DNA from: Protaetiibacter larvae
Lineage (GTDB): Bacteria; Actinomycetota; Actinomycetes; Actinomycetales; Microbacteriaceae
Assembly (NCBI RefSeq): GCF_008365275.1
Contig: NZ_CP043504.1
Coordinates: 2,170,001-2,234,000, forward strand
Length of the DNA: 64,000 nucleotides
Direction of reading: 5' to 3'
In this document: positions 48,655 through 58,697 of the stretch, piece after piece
Layout: the number at the start of each line of letters is the position of its first letter
How positions within the stretch are numbered: the first letter of the stretch is position 1
The notes under the pieces: generated by a model
Seen by the model: only the letters and a program-made list of their open reading frames with translations
What the model was told of the DNA's origin: nothing
The model's database searches: none
Translations under genes and position numbers: made by a program

Positions 48655-49284
48655 ATGGCACGGGACACCGGATGGGAGCATGTCGTCGCCGAGCTCGTCG
48701 CCGAGCGCGGGGATGCCCTGCTGCGCTACGCGCGCCTCCTGAGCGGCAGCCCCGATGACGCCGCGGACCTCGTGCAGGACGCCCTCGTGCGCACCTTCGG
48801 CCGCCTCCGCAACGGCTTCACCGTCGCAAGCGCGGAGGCGTACGTGCGCCGCGCCATCCTCAACGCCTACCTCGACGGAGGCCGACGCGTCTCGCGCTGG
48901 CGCAAAGTGGCCCCGAGCCAGTACCGGCCCGAGGAGGTGCCCTCGCCCGACGCCGAGACCGACACGCGGCTCGACCTGCACGGAGAGCTCAGCAAGCTGA
49001 CCCCCCGCGAGCGGGCCTGCCTGCTGCTGCGCTACTACGACGACCTCAAGGTGGACGACATCGCCACGACGCTCGGCATCAGCGCGGGAGCCGTCAAGCG
49101 GTATCTGAGCGACGGGCTCGCCAAGATGGCCATCGCCCTCGCCGACGACGGGACGGTCGCGGGGCGCCTCGGCCCGGGCGGGGCGCGCCCGGGCACCGGC
49201 ACCACCCCGTACCTCTCGGGACCTGCGAACCCGCCGTCCCCTGACCATCCGACGAAGGAGGGCGATCGTGCCCACCGAAGCTGA
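48655..49284 (+). CDS. ECF/SigE-type RNA polymerase sigma factor
   Basis: The 209-residue protein has sigma region 2 (LLRYARLLSGSPDDAADLVQ with the ALVRTF segment) and region 4 (LTPRERACLLLRYY then a helix-turn-helix with GISAGAVKRYL). It is most like the actinobacterial SigE/SACE_1801 group. GAGGGGAGG lies ahead of ATG 48655. The Gly/Pro-rich C-terminal tail overlaps the next gene by 17 bases, which fits a sigma/anti-sigma pair. Confidence 0.92.
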   Translation: MARDTGWEHVVAELVAERGDALLRYARLLSGSPDDAADLVQDALVRTFGRLRNGFTVASAEAYVRRAILNAYLDGGRRVSRWRKVAPSQYRPEEVPSPDAETDTRLDLHGELSKLTPRERACLLLRYYDDLKVDDIATTLGISAGAVKRYLSDGLAKMAIALADDGTVAGRLGPGGARPGTGTTPYLSGPANPPSPDHPTKEGDRAHRS

Positions 49285-50041
49285 ACTGCGCGCTCTCCTG
49301 CAGGGCGAGCCCGAGGAGCCGGGCGGGCTCGACGTGGCCCGCATCATCCGTCGCGCTCGCGCCCGGCGTCGACCGAAGCAGCTCGCGATCGGCATCGGCT
49401 CGGGACTCGCCGCGGTCGCGCTCGTGGTGCCCGTCGCGATCGGACTGGGCGCCGGTCCGATCGGGATCTCGGCGGCCGGCGGCAGCGCGGCCGACGAAGG
49501 CCTCCGGAGCCAGGCGGACGGGCTGTTCACCGCCGAGGACGGCGCGGCCCCCGAGTCGGCGTCGGGCGCCGTGCCTCCCGCCGAGACGTCGAGCGTGTGC
49601 GGGGCGTCCCCCGCCGAGGCGTCGCCCGATCCATCCGGTCTGGTGCTCACCGTCACCCCCGTCGACGCGGCGGCCGACGCGTCGCGCATCGTGGTGGATG
49701 TGACCCTCACCAACACCGGCGCGTCGTCCGTGGCGGGCGCGACGACGCTCGCCCCCGCGCTCACCGTCGCCCGCGACGACGTGGTGCTCTGGCACAGCGG
49801 GAGGCTCTCCACCGCCATCAGGCCGGCCTTCGAGCTCGCCCCCGGAGAGTCGATCGCCTACACGGCCACCCTCATCCCCGCGCGCTGCTCGCCCGGAGAC
49901 GACGAGGCGACCTCTCGCGAGGAGCTGCCGCCGCTCGGCCCGGGCGTGTACGAGCTCTCGGCGGCGATCGAGCTGGTGCCCGACGACGGCGGGCCCGTCC
50001 GCCTCGTCACCGGTCCGGCATCGTCGCTCGTCCTGCGCTGA
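49268..50041 (+). CDS. Membrane protein, candidate anti-sigma partner
   Basis: The 257-residue protein has an Arg-rich cytoplasmic N-terminus of about 38 residues, one membrane helix (about 39-62) and an external domain of beta character with two Cys (SSVCGAS and PARCSPG). The GTG start has a strong site (GAAGGAGGG). Position and topology suggest it tethers the sigma factor, but I see no zinc-finger anti-sigma motif (HxxxCxxC), so this is inference. Confidence 0.75.
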   Translation: MPTEAELRALLQGEPEEPGGLDVARIIRRARARRRPKQLAIGIGSGLAAVALVVPVAIGLGAGPIGISAAGGSAADEGLRSQADGLFTAEDGAAPESASGAVPPAETSSVCGASPAEASPDPSGLVLTVTPVDAAADASRIVVDVTLTNTGASSVAGATTLAPALTVARDDVVLWHSGRLSTAIRPAFELAPGESIAYTATLIPARCSPGDDEATSREELPPLGPGVYELSAAIELVPDDGGPVRLVTGPASSLVLR

Positions 50042-50107
50042 GCGGGCGGGCACCGCATAGGATTCCGACATCGGGTGCACCCCGCGCGCCCGGATCCGGG
50101 AGAGTGC

Positions 50108-50899
50108 ATGGTCGCCTTCGTCGTCGTCCCGCAGTGGCAGGGTTCCCCGTCGAGCCGGGCGATGCGCCTCGCCGAAGGCGCTGCCGCGATCCGCGCCGAC
50201 CTGCCCGTCAGCGCCACCCGCGAGGTCGCGGTGCCGCTCGAGGCGGGCGACGAGCAGGGCACCGGGATCGCGCGGTTCGGCTCGCTGCAGCTCGTGCGCG
50301 AACGACTCGGCGACGCGCTCGGGGAGCTCGACGAGCCCGCCATCGTGATCGGCGGGGACTGCGCCGTCTCGGCTGCCGCGATCGCCCACGTGGCCGGCGA
50401 CGATCTGGCCGTGATCTGGTTCGACGCCCACCCCGACCTCAACACCCCCGCGAGCTCACCGTCCGGGGCGTTCGCGGGCATGGTGCTCGCCGCGCTCGTG
50501 GCGGACGGCGTGGTCGCCCCCGAGCGCCTCCTGGTGGCGGGCGCACGGCAGTGGGACCCGGGTGAGGAAGATTTCGCCGCCGAGCACGGCATCGCCTCCT
50601 TCGGCGTCGACGCGGTGTCCGACGTCGAGGGACTGCTGAGCTGGGTCGCCGCGAGCGGGGCGAGTCGCCTCTACCTGCACGTCGACCTCGACGTGCTCGA
50701 TCCCGCGGAGTTCGCGGGCCTCCTCGAGCCGATCCCCTTCGGGGTGTCGCCGAGTGCCCTCGTCGCGACGATCCGGGCGCTCGTCGCCCGGTTCCCGCTC
50801 GCCGGGGCGACGATCGCGGCGTTCGCGCCCGAGTCGGCGGAGCACGCCGTGGACGACGCCCCCACGATCCTGCGGGTGATCGGCGCCCTGCGCGGTTGA
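50108..50899 (+). CDS. Arginase/agmatinase-family protein
   Basis: The 263-residue protein has the ureohydrolase metal motifs WFDAHPDLNTP and HVDLDVLDP, but the first motif, normally GGDH, reads GGDC, so one manganese-ligand His is a Cys. Some arginase relatives have this change. Substrate may be arginine, agmatine or another guanidino or formimino compound. ATG 50108 is preferred over 50075; GGGAGAG lies just upstream. Confidence 0.85.
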   Translation: MVAFVVVPQWQGSPSSRAMRLAEGAAAIRADLPVSATREVAVPLEAGDEQGTGIARFGSLQLVRERLGDALGELDEPAIVIGGDCAVSAAAIAHVAGDDLAVIWFDAHPDLNTPASSPSGAFAGMVLAALVADGVVAPERLLVAGARQWDPGEEDFAAEHGIASFGVDAVSDVEGLLSWVAASGASRLYLHVDLDVLDPAEFAGLLEPIPFGVSPSALVATIRALVARFPLAGATIAAFAPESAEHAVDDAPTILRVIGALRG

Positions 50900-50901
50900 G
50901 C

Positions 50902-51342
50902 ATGCCGGCATCGATCCGACCGCTGCACCCGAGCCGTCCCGAGCGCGCCGCCGCCTGGCTCGTCCGCGGCGTGGTCGCGGTCCCCGGGCTGCGGCGGCTG
51001 CTGCTGTGGCCCGTCGTGGCGCGCCCCGGCTTCTGGTTCGCGACGGCCGCGGGGTTCCTGTGGGGCACGCTCCTGCTCGGGCGGCACCGCCGGAGCCACG
51101 GGTTGCACGTCATCCACCAGCTGCCGCGCTGGGCGTTCGGGCGCGGCGGGACGACGATCGGAGCCGTCTACCTCACCCGTGACGGGCTCGGCGACCGCGT
51201 GCTGACCCACGAGGCGGTGCACAAGCAGCAGTGGCGCCGGTACGGCCTGAGCCTGCCGATCCTCTACCTGGCGGCGGGGCGCGTGGCCCTCACGAATCGC
51301 TTCGAGGTGGAGGCGGGGCTGCGCGACGGCGGGTACCTGTGA
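50902..51342 (+). CDS. Uncharacterised protein with HEAVH motif
   Basis: The 146-residue protein has a hydrophobic N-terminal half (possible membrane segment about 40-60) and the sequence LTHEAVHKQQW, a HExxH zinc-protease-type motif, with a Glu about 35 residues later in RFEVEAG that could be a third ligand. I do not recognise a named family. It begins three bases after the arginase-like stop and is probably cotranscribed. Confidence 0.7.
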   Translation: MPASIRPLHPSRPERAAAWLVRGVVAVPGLRRLLLWPVVARPGFWFATAAGFLWGTLLLGRHRRSHGLHVIHQLPRWAFGRGGTTIGAVYLTRDGLGDRVLTHEAVHKQQWRRYGLSLPILYLAAGRVALTNRFEVEAGLRDGGYL

Positions 51343-51367
51343 GCCGGCACTCGATCGGCGGTGACCG

Positions 51368-51724
51368 CTAGTTCGAGGAGAGCGCCTGCGCGGCGCGGTC
51401 GCCCGAGACCCAGGCGTACACCTGGTGCTCGCGCTCGGCCTCGACCGGCAGCATCTCGGCGAGCCAGGCGTCGACGGCGGCGCGCATGCTCTGGCCGCGG
51501 TCACGCAGCAGCCAGGTCACGCAGACCCGGCCCGGGGCCGAGAACTCGCGGATGCCGGCGGCGTCGGCCACCTCGAGGAAGATGCGGCCGCGCGCCTTCG
51601 GCGGCAGGGTGGCCGCGACGGTCTCCGCGATCGCGATGTCGGCGTCGACGGCGCCGAGCAGCACGGAGTCGCCGTCGCCGGGATTCCAGGCGATGGAGGC
51701 GGGGAGCACGTCGGAGAGGAGCAT
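51368..51724 (-). CDS. Short SIP-domain (siderophore-interacting) protein
   Basis: The 118-residue protein resembles the C-terminal, NAD(P)H-binding half of siderophore-interacting flavoproteins: an AIAETVAATLPPKARG helix, FLEVADAAG strand, VCVTWLLRD and a final VYAWVSGD. The N-terminal FAD-binding half is absent, so it is a half-size family member rather than a broken gene. A DtxR/IdeR-like box sits just upstream, supporting an iron role. The ATG follows a -10-like TATACT by seven bases, suggesting leaderless translation. Confidence 0.78.
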   Translation of the reverse strand: MLLSDVLPASIAWNPGDGDSVLLGAVDADIAIAETVAATLPPKARGRIFLEVADAAGIREFSAPGRVCVTWLLRDRGQSMRAAVDAWLAEMLPVEAEREHQVYAWVSGDRAAQALSSN

Positions 51725-51731
51725 CCCTCCC

Positions 51732-51749
51732 AGTATAGGCGAGCCTTAC

Positions 51750-51753
<4 letters not shown>
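51732..51753 (-). promoter_or_regulatory. DtxR/IdeR-like iron box over the SIP promoter
   Basis: On the minus strand 51753-51735 reads TTAGGTAAGGCTCGCCTAT, matching 15 of 19 positions of the IdeR/DtxR consensus. It overlaps TATACT (51737-51732), which ends seven bases before the ATG at 51724. Binding would block the -10. It also covers the stop codon of the GH1 gene. Confidence 0.75.
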
Positions 51754-54177
<2,424 letters not shown>

Positions 54178-54181
<4 letters not shown>

Positions 54182-55164
54182 AGTGCCTCCTCCTGTCGGG
54201 TGCGCGGATCGAGGGCCGCGTAGGCGATGTCGGCGATGATGTTCGCGACGAGGACCGAGAGCGTGATCACCAGGAAGATGCCCTGCATGAGCGGGTAGTC
54301 CTTGGCGAGCGTCGCCTCGAAGAGCCGCAGGCCCACGCCCGGGTAGCTGAAGATCATCTCCATGATGAGCGTGCCGCCGACGATGAAGCCGAGCGACAGC
54401 GCGAAGCTCGACAGCTGCGGCAGCACGGCGTTGCGTGCGGCGTAGTTGACGGCGACCCGCCGCGGCGAGAGCCCCTTGGCCTGCGCGACCGTGATGTAGT
54501 CCTCGTCGAGCACCGTGATCATCATGTTGCGCATGCCGAGGATCCAGCCGCCGAGCGAGGTGATGACGATCGTCAACGCCGGCAAGGTGCCGTGATAGAT
54601 GACGTTGCCGATGAAGTCCCAGGAGAACTCGGGTATGTAGATCTTGTCGTAGGCGTGCGAGGCCGGGAACCAGCGCAGCGTCGTCGAGAAGACCGCGATC
54701 ATGATGAGGCCGAGCCAGAAGTACGGCACGGTCGAGAGGAAGGTGGCGACCGGCACCACGAACTCCGCCTTCGAGCCGCGGCGCCAGCCGATGTAGGTGC
54801 CGATCGAGGTGCCGACGATGAAGCTGATGACGGTCGCGATGCCGACGATGCCGATCGTCCAGGGCAGCGCCTCGGCGATGATGTCGGTCACGGGCGCGAG
54901 GCCCTTCGACAGCGAACGGCCGAGGTCTCCGCGCAGCAGCAGGCCCCAGTAGTCGAGGTACTGCTGCCACAGCGAGCGGTCGGTGTTGAGGCCGAACAGG
55001 ATCCGGAGCGACTCGATCGCCTCGGGGCTCACCTTGCCCTGGTTCTTGGCCAGGTAGGCGCTGATCGGGTCGCCCTTCATGAAGCGCGGCAGGAAGAAGT
55101 TGATGGTGATGGCGGCCCACGCGGTGAACACGTAGAAGATCGCGCGGCGGAGGAAGAATCTCAT
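54178..55164 (-). CDS. Opp/Dpp-type ABC permease (DppB-like)
   Basis: The 328-residue protein starts with the FFLRRAIFY helix and has the long external loop and five-helix core of DppB-type permeases; the coupling segment is VAQAKGLSPRRVAVNYAARN. The ATG at 55164 overlaps the ATPase stop by four bases. Confidence 0.93.
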
Positions 55165-55970
55165 GCGCCCGCCTCCTTCGAGCGGGTCGACGACGCCCCG
55201 TAGAGCGCGTCGGGGTTCGGGGAGGCATCGCGCAGGCGGCGGGTGTAGTCGTGCTGCGGGTTGAGGATGACCTCGTCGGCGGGTCCGTACTCGACGACCA
55301 CGCCCTTGTTGAGCACCATGATCTCGTCGCTGAAGTGGCGGGCGGTCGCGAGGTCGTGGGTGATGTAGAGCACGCCGAGGTTCGACTCGCGCTGCAGTTC
55401 GGCGAGCAGGTTCAGCACGCCGAGGCGGATCGAGACGTCGAGCATCGAGACGGGTTCGTCGGCGATGAGTAGGCTCGGCCGGGAGGCGAGCGCCCGGGCG
55501 ATCGCGACGCGCTGGCGCTGGCCGCCGGAGAGCTCGTGGGGGCTGCGGTCGGCGAGTGCCGGGTCGAGCTTGACGCGCTCGAGCAGCCGGGCCACCTCGG
55601 CATCCACCTCGCCACGCGGCACCACGCGGTCGAGCCGCAGCGGACGCTCGAGGTGGTGACGCACCGTGTGGTACGGGTTGAGGGATGCGAACGGGTCCTG
55701 GAAGACCATCCGCACCTTCTGCCGGTAGGAGCGCAGCGCACGCCCATGGCGCGGGATCGGCTGCCCGTCGAGCAGGATCTCTCCCGAGCTCGGCGCCTCC
55801 AGCTGGGTCAGGATCTTCGCGATCGTCGACTTGCCGGATCCCGACTGCCCGACGAGGGCGATCGTGCGACCCGAGTCGAGGGTGAAGCTCACGTCGTCGA
55901 GCGCCTTGAGGGTGCCTGCACCGCGGACGCGGTACACCCGGCTGACGTGGGAGAACTCGAGGGTGGTCAT
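55161..55970 (-). CDS. Opp/Dpp-type ABC ATPase (DppF-like)
   Basis: The 269-residue ATPase has Walker [10 protein letters not shown], signature [15 protein letters not shown], Walker [13 protein letters not shown] and the H-loop ITHDL. The C-terminal oligopeptide-transporter tail is short. It lies between the second ATPase and the permeases, with four-base overlaps on both sides. Confidence 0.94.
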   Translation of the reverse strand: MTTLEFSHVSRVYRVRGAGTLKALDDVSFTLDSGRTIALVGQSGSGKSTIAKILTQLEAPSSGEILLDGQPIPRHGRALRSYRQKVRMVFQDPFASLNPYHTVRHHLERPLRLDRVVPRGEVDAEVARLLERVKLDPALADRSPHELSGGQRQRVAIARALASRPSLLIADEPVSMLDVSIRLGVLNLLAELQRESNLGVLYITHDLATARHFSDEIMVLNKGVVVEYGPADEVILNPQHDYTRRLRDASPNPDALYGASSTRSKEAGA

Positions 55971-56830
55971 CGTGCCGTCCCCGTCGCGCTCGGCTCGGTC
56001 TCGCCGCGGAGGAATCCGCCCCGGTCACCCGTGAGGCTCGGGAACGAGCTCAGCAGCTTGCGCGTGTACTCGTGGCTCGCGCCGCGGTAGATGTGCTCGG
56101 GGGTGTCGAGCTCGACCACTTCGCCCTCCTTCATGATCGCGATGCGGTCGCTGATCTCCAGCAGCAGGGGCAGGTCGTGGGTGATGAAGATCACCGAGAA
56201 GCCGAAGGTCTTCCGCAGCTCGGAGATCTGCTGGAGGATCTCGCGCTGGATGAGCACGTCGAGCGCCGTCGTGGGCTCGTCCATGATCATGAGCTGCGGC
56301 TTGAGGGCGAGCGCCATCGCGATCATGACGCGCTGGCGCATGCCGCCCGAGAGTTCGTGGGGGTAGGACTTGAGGCGGTCGCGGCCCACCTGGACGATGT
56401 CGAGGAGTTCAGCCGACTCTGCCACCCGCTCCTGGCGGGTCAGCTGCGGCCGGTGCGTCGTGAAGACGTCCTCGAGCTGGCTGCCGATCGTCTTCACCGG
56501 GTTGAGGGCGTTCATCGCGCCCTGGAAGACCATCGAGACCTTGTTCCAGCGGAAGCGGCGCAGTTCGTCGGTGCCGAGGCCCAGCACGTCGATGTCCTCG
56601 CCGTCGGCGTCGTGGAAGACGACGCCCGATCCGCTGATGACGGCCGGCGGCCGCAGCAGGCGCTGCACGGCGTAGGCCAGTGTCGTCTTGCCGCAGCCCG
56701 ACTCGCCGGCGAGTCCGAGGATCTCACCGCGCTCCAGGGTGAGCGAGACGCCGCGTACGGCGTGCACCGGGGGGTCGACGTCGTAGACGACGTGGATGTC
56801 GTCGATCGTCAGGAGCGACCGATCCGTCAC
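55967..56830 (-). CDS. Opp/Dpp-type ABC ATPase (DppD-like)
   Basis: The 287-residue ATPase has Walker [10 protein letters not shown], signature [15 protein letters not shown], Walker [13 protein letters not shown] and an Opp/Dpp-type C-terminus. GTG 56830 is chosen because AGAGG lies eight bases upstream; ATG 56848 is an alternative. Two hairpins separate it from the binding-protein gene. Confidence 0.93.
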   Translation of the reverse strand: MTDRSLLTIDDIHVVYDVDPPVHAVRGVSLTLERGEILGLAGESGCGKTTLAYAVQRLLRPPAVISGSGVVFHDADGEDIDVLGLGTDELRRFRWNKVSMVFQGAMNALNPVKTIGSQLEDVFTTHRPQLTRQERVAESAELLDIVQVGRDRLKSYPHELSGGMRQRVMIAMALALKPQLMIMDEPTTALDVLIQREILQQISELRKTFGFSVIFITHDLPLLLEISDRIAIMKEGEVVELDTPEHIYRGASHEYTRKLLSSFPSLTGDRGGFLRGETEPSATGTAR

Positions 56831-56880
56831 GGGGGTACCTCTATCCATCGTCCCGGCGGGTACCGGGCTTGCGTGCGGGT

Positions 56881-56912
56881 GGGTGCTCCCGGGATCGCTC
56901 CCGGGAGCACCC
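56881..56912 (-). terminator. Strong hairpin after the binding-protein gene
   Basis: A perfect 14-bp stem (GGGTGCTCCCGGGA with its inverse) closes a four-base loop TCGC. It lies between the binding-protein stop and the DppD-like start. No U-run follows, so partial termination or 3' mRNA protection is likely. Confidence 0.7.
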
Positions 56913-56924
56913 ATTCACTGCTGT

Positions 56925-56944
56925 CCAGCTAGCGAGCTAGCTGG
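56925..56944 (-). terminator. Second hairpin beside the binding-protein stop
   Basis: CCAGCTAG, loop CGAG, CTAGCTGG: a perfect 8-bp stem four bases from the stop codon of the binding-protein gene and 12 bases from the larger hairpin. Confidence 0.5.
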
Positions 56945-56948
56945 CGGG

Positions 56949-58613
56949 TCACTCGACCGGCTTGAGCTTCGTCAGGATGAGAAGCTGCTGCGGGCGGGTG
57001 GGCTCCGGAACGGCGTAGGGGTTCTCGTCAGAGGGCCATCCCACGTAGTTACGGGTGTTGAACTCGCCGATGAACGGACGGGTTCCGATGGGGAGCGCCG
57101 GCGCCTCGTTCACGAAGCCGCGCTGGATGACCTCGAGGGCCGCCTGGCGGGCGTCGTCGGAGTCCGCGTTCGCGTACTCCGAGAGGGCGTCGGTGATCTC
57201 GGCGTTGTCGAAGCGGCCGAAGTTGTACTGCTCCGACTGCTCACCGATCGGCAGGAGGCGCTTGCCGTCCATGACGTTCGAGTAGATGTCCCACGGGGTG
57301 AGACCGGTGTCGGTCCAGTGCAGGATCGCCTCGAAGTCACCGGTGCCCTTGGCGGCCCACCAGGTGTCGACGTCCGGGGTGTCGACGGTCGCGTCGATGC
57401 CGATCGCCTTGACCGAGTCCGCGATGAGCGTGATGCCCGTCACGTAGTCGCTCCAGCCCTGCGGAACCTGCAGGGTGAAGGTCACCACGGTGCCGTCGGG
57501 GTCGACGAGCTTGCCGTCGCCGTTCCAGGTGTAGCCGGCGTCGGTGAGGATCTCCTTCGCCTTGTCCACGTCGACCGTGTACTCCTGGCCCTGGAACTCG
57601 TCGATGATGTACGGGTCACCGGCCGGGGTCGGCAGGCCCGTCACCGAGGTGAGCGCCGGGATGGAGCCCTCACGGGCGATCTCGAGGTGCTTGCTGCGGT
57701 CGACGATGTAGTTCAGCGCCTGGCGCAGAGCCACGTTGTCGAACGGCTTCTTGGTCACGTTGAACCAGAGGGCGTCGACACCGAGACCCGCGGGAGCCCA
57801 GTACTTGTTGTGCTCCGGGTCCTTCGAGATGTAGGCGTCGTTGATGTTCGGGATGAAGCCCTGGGCCCAGTCCGCGTCACCGTTGGCGAGAGCCGTCGTC
57901 AGCGCCGTGTTGTCGTTGTACGACACGTAGAAGATCGTCGGCACGGCCAGCTTGCCGCCCCAGTAGTCGTCGCGCTGGTCCACGCGCACGCTCTGCGAGC
58001 TGAAGCTCGTGAGAGTGTACGGGCCGGTGCCGACGGGCTTCGGGTTGGTCTCGGTCGCGGGCTCGTCGATGCTCTCCCAGACGTGCTTCGGCACGATGAA
58101 CTGGTGCAGCACCTTGTCGCGCTTCACGAACACGGAGTTCGTGAACGACACGGACACGACGTTTCCGTCGACCGACACGGTGTCGATGCCGAGGGCGTTG
58201 AACTCGATCTCCGGGTGCGCCTTGAGGTACTCGAAGGTGAAGGCGATGTCGTCGGCGGTGAAGTCCTCACCGTCGTTCCACTTCACGCCCTCGCGAGCGG
58301 TGAGCTCGACCGACCGGTAGTCGGGCGCCCACTCGATCTTCTCGGCGAGCCACGGCACCGGGTCCTGGGCGGGCTCGACGACGTTGACGAACGCGAGCGG
58401 CTCGAAGATGACGTTGACGTAGCCGAGCTTCAGGGCCGAGCTGTCGCCGACCCAGGGGTTGTTCGACTCGGTCGCAATCGCGCCGTCCGGCTTGGCGATC
58501 GTCAGGGCTGCGCCCTGCGGGGTGTCGCCGCCATTGCCACCGGCGGAGCAGCCGGTGAGCAGCAAGGCCGACGCGACACCGATCGCGGCGACCGAGGTGA
58601 TCCACTTCTTCAT
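56949..58613 (-). CDS. ABC substrate-binding lipoprotein, SBP family 5
   Basis: The 554-residue protein has a lipoprotein signal peptide with lipobox LLTGC (Cys22) and a family-5 solute-binding fold (AREGVKWNDGEDFTADDIAFT, then VGTGPYTL). Family 5 usually binds peptides, but members beside glycosidases bind cello- or other beta-linked oligosaccharides, as in Thermotoga. AAGGAGAG lies six bases before ATG 58613; an upstream in-frame ATG at 58652 would spoil the signal peptide. Confidence 0.93.
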   Translation of the reverse strand: MKKWITSVAAIGVASALLLTGCSAGGNGGDTPQGAALTIAKPDGAIATESNNPWVGDSSALKLGYVNVIFEPLAFVNVVEPAQDPVPWLAEKIEWAPDYRSVELTAREGVKWNDGEDFTADDIAFTFEYLKAHPEIEFNALGIDTVSVDGNVVSVSFTNSVFVKRDKVLHQFIVPKHVWESIDEPATETNPKPVGTGPYTLTSFSSQSVRVDQRDDYWGGKLAVPTIFYVSYNDNTALTTALANGDADWAQGFIPNINDAYISKDPEHNKYWAPAGLGVDALWFNVTKKPFDNVALRQALNYIVDRSKHLEIAREGSIPALTSVTGLPTPAGDPYIIDEFQGQEYTVDVDKAKEILTDAGYTWNGDGKLVDPDGTVVTFTLQVPQGWSDYVTGITLIADSVKAIGIDATVDTPDVDTWWAAKGTGDFEAILHWTDTGLTPWDIYSNVMDGKRLLPIGEQSEQYNFGRFDNAEITDALSEYANADSDDARQAALEVIQRGFVNEAPALPIGTRPFIGEFNTRNYVGWPSDENPYAVPEPTRPQQLLILTKLKPVE

Positions 58614-58644
58614 GGACTCTCTCCTTGGTGAGTGTTCTTGGGGT

Positions 58645-58660
58645 TCCGGCATGTGCCGGA
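58645..58660. promoter_or_regulatory. Palindrome ahead of the binding-protein gene
   Basis: TCCGGCATGTGCCGGA is a perfect 16-bp palindrome (7-bp arms, TG centre) 32 bases before the binding-protein start, in its 84-bp gap to the GH3 gene. It could be an operator or a GH3 terminator hairpin. Confidence 0.4.
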
Positions 58661-58697
58661 GAGGTGGGTGGTACCCGCGGAGTTGCTGTGTTCTCCT

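Noticed and set aside
50902-51342. Confident metalloprotease call
   Set aside because: A short HExxH match alone arises by chance; kept only as an observation.
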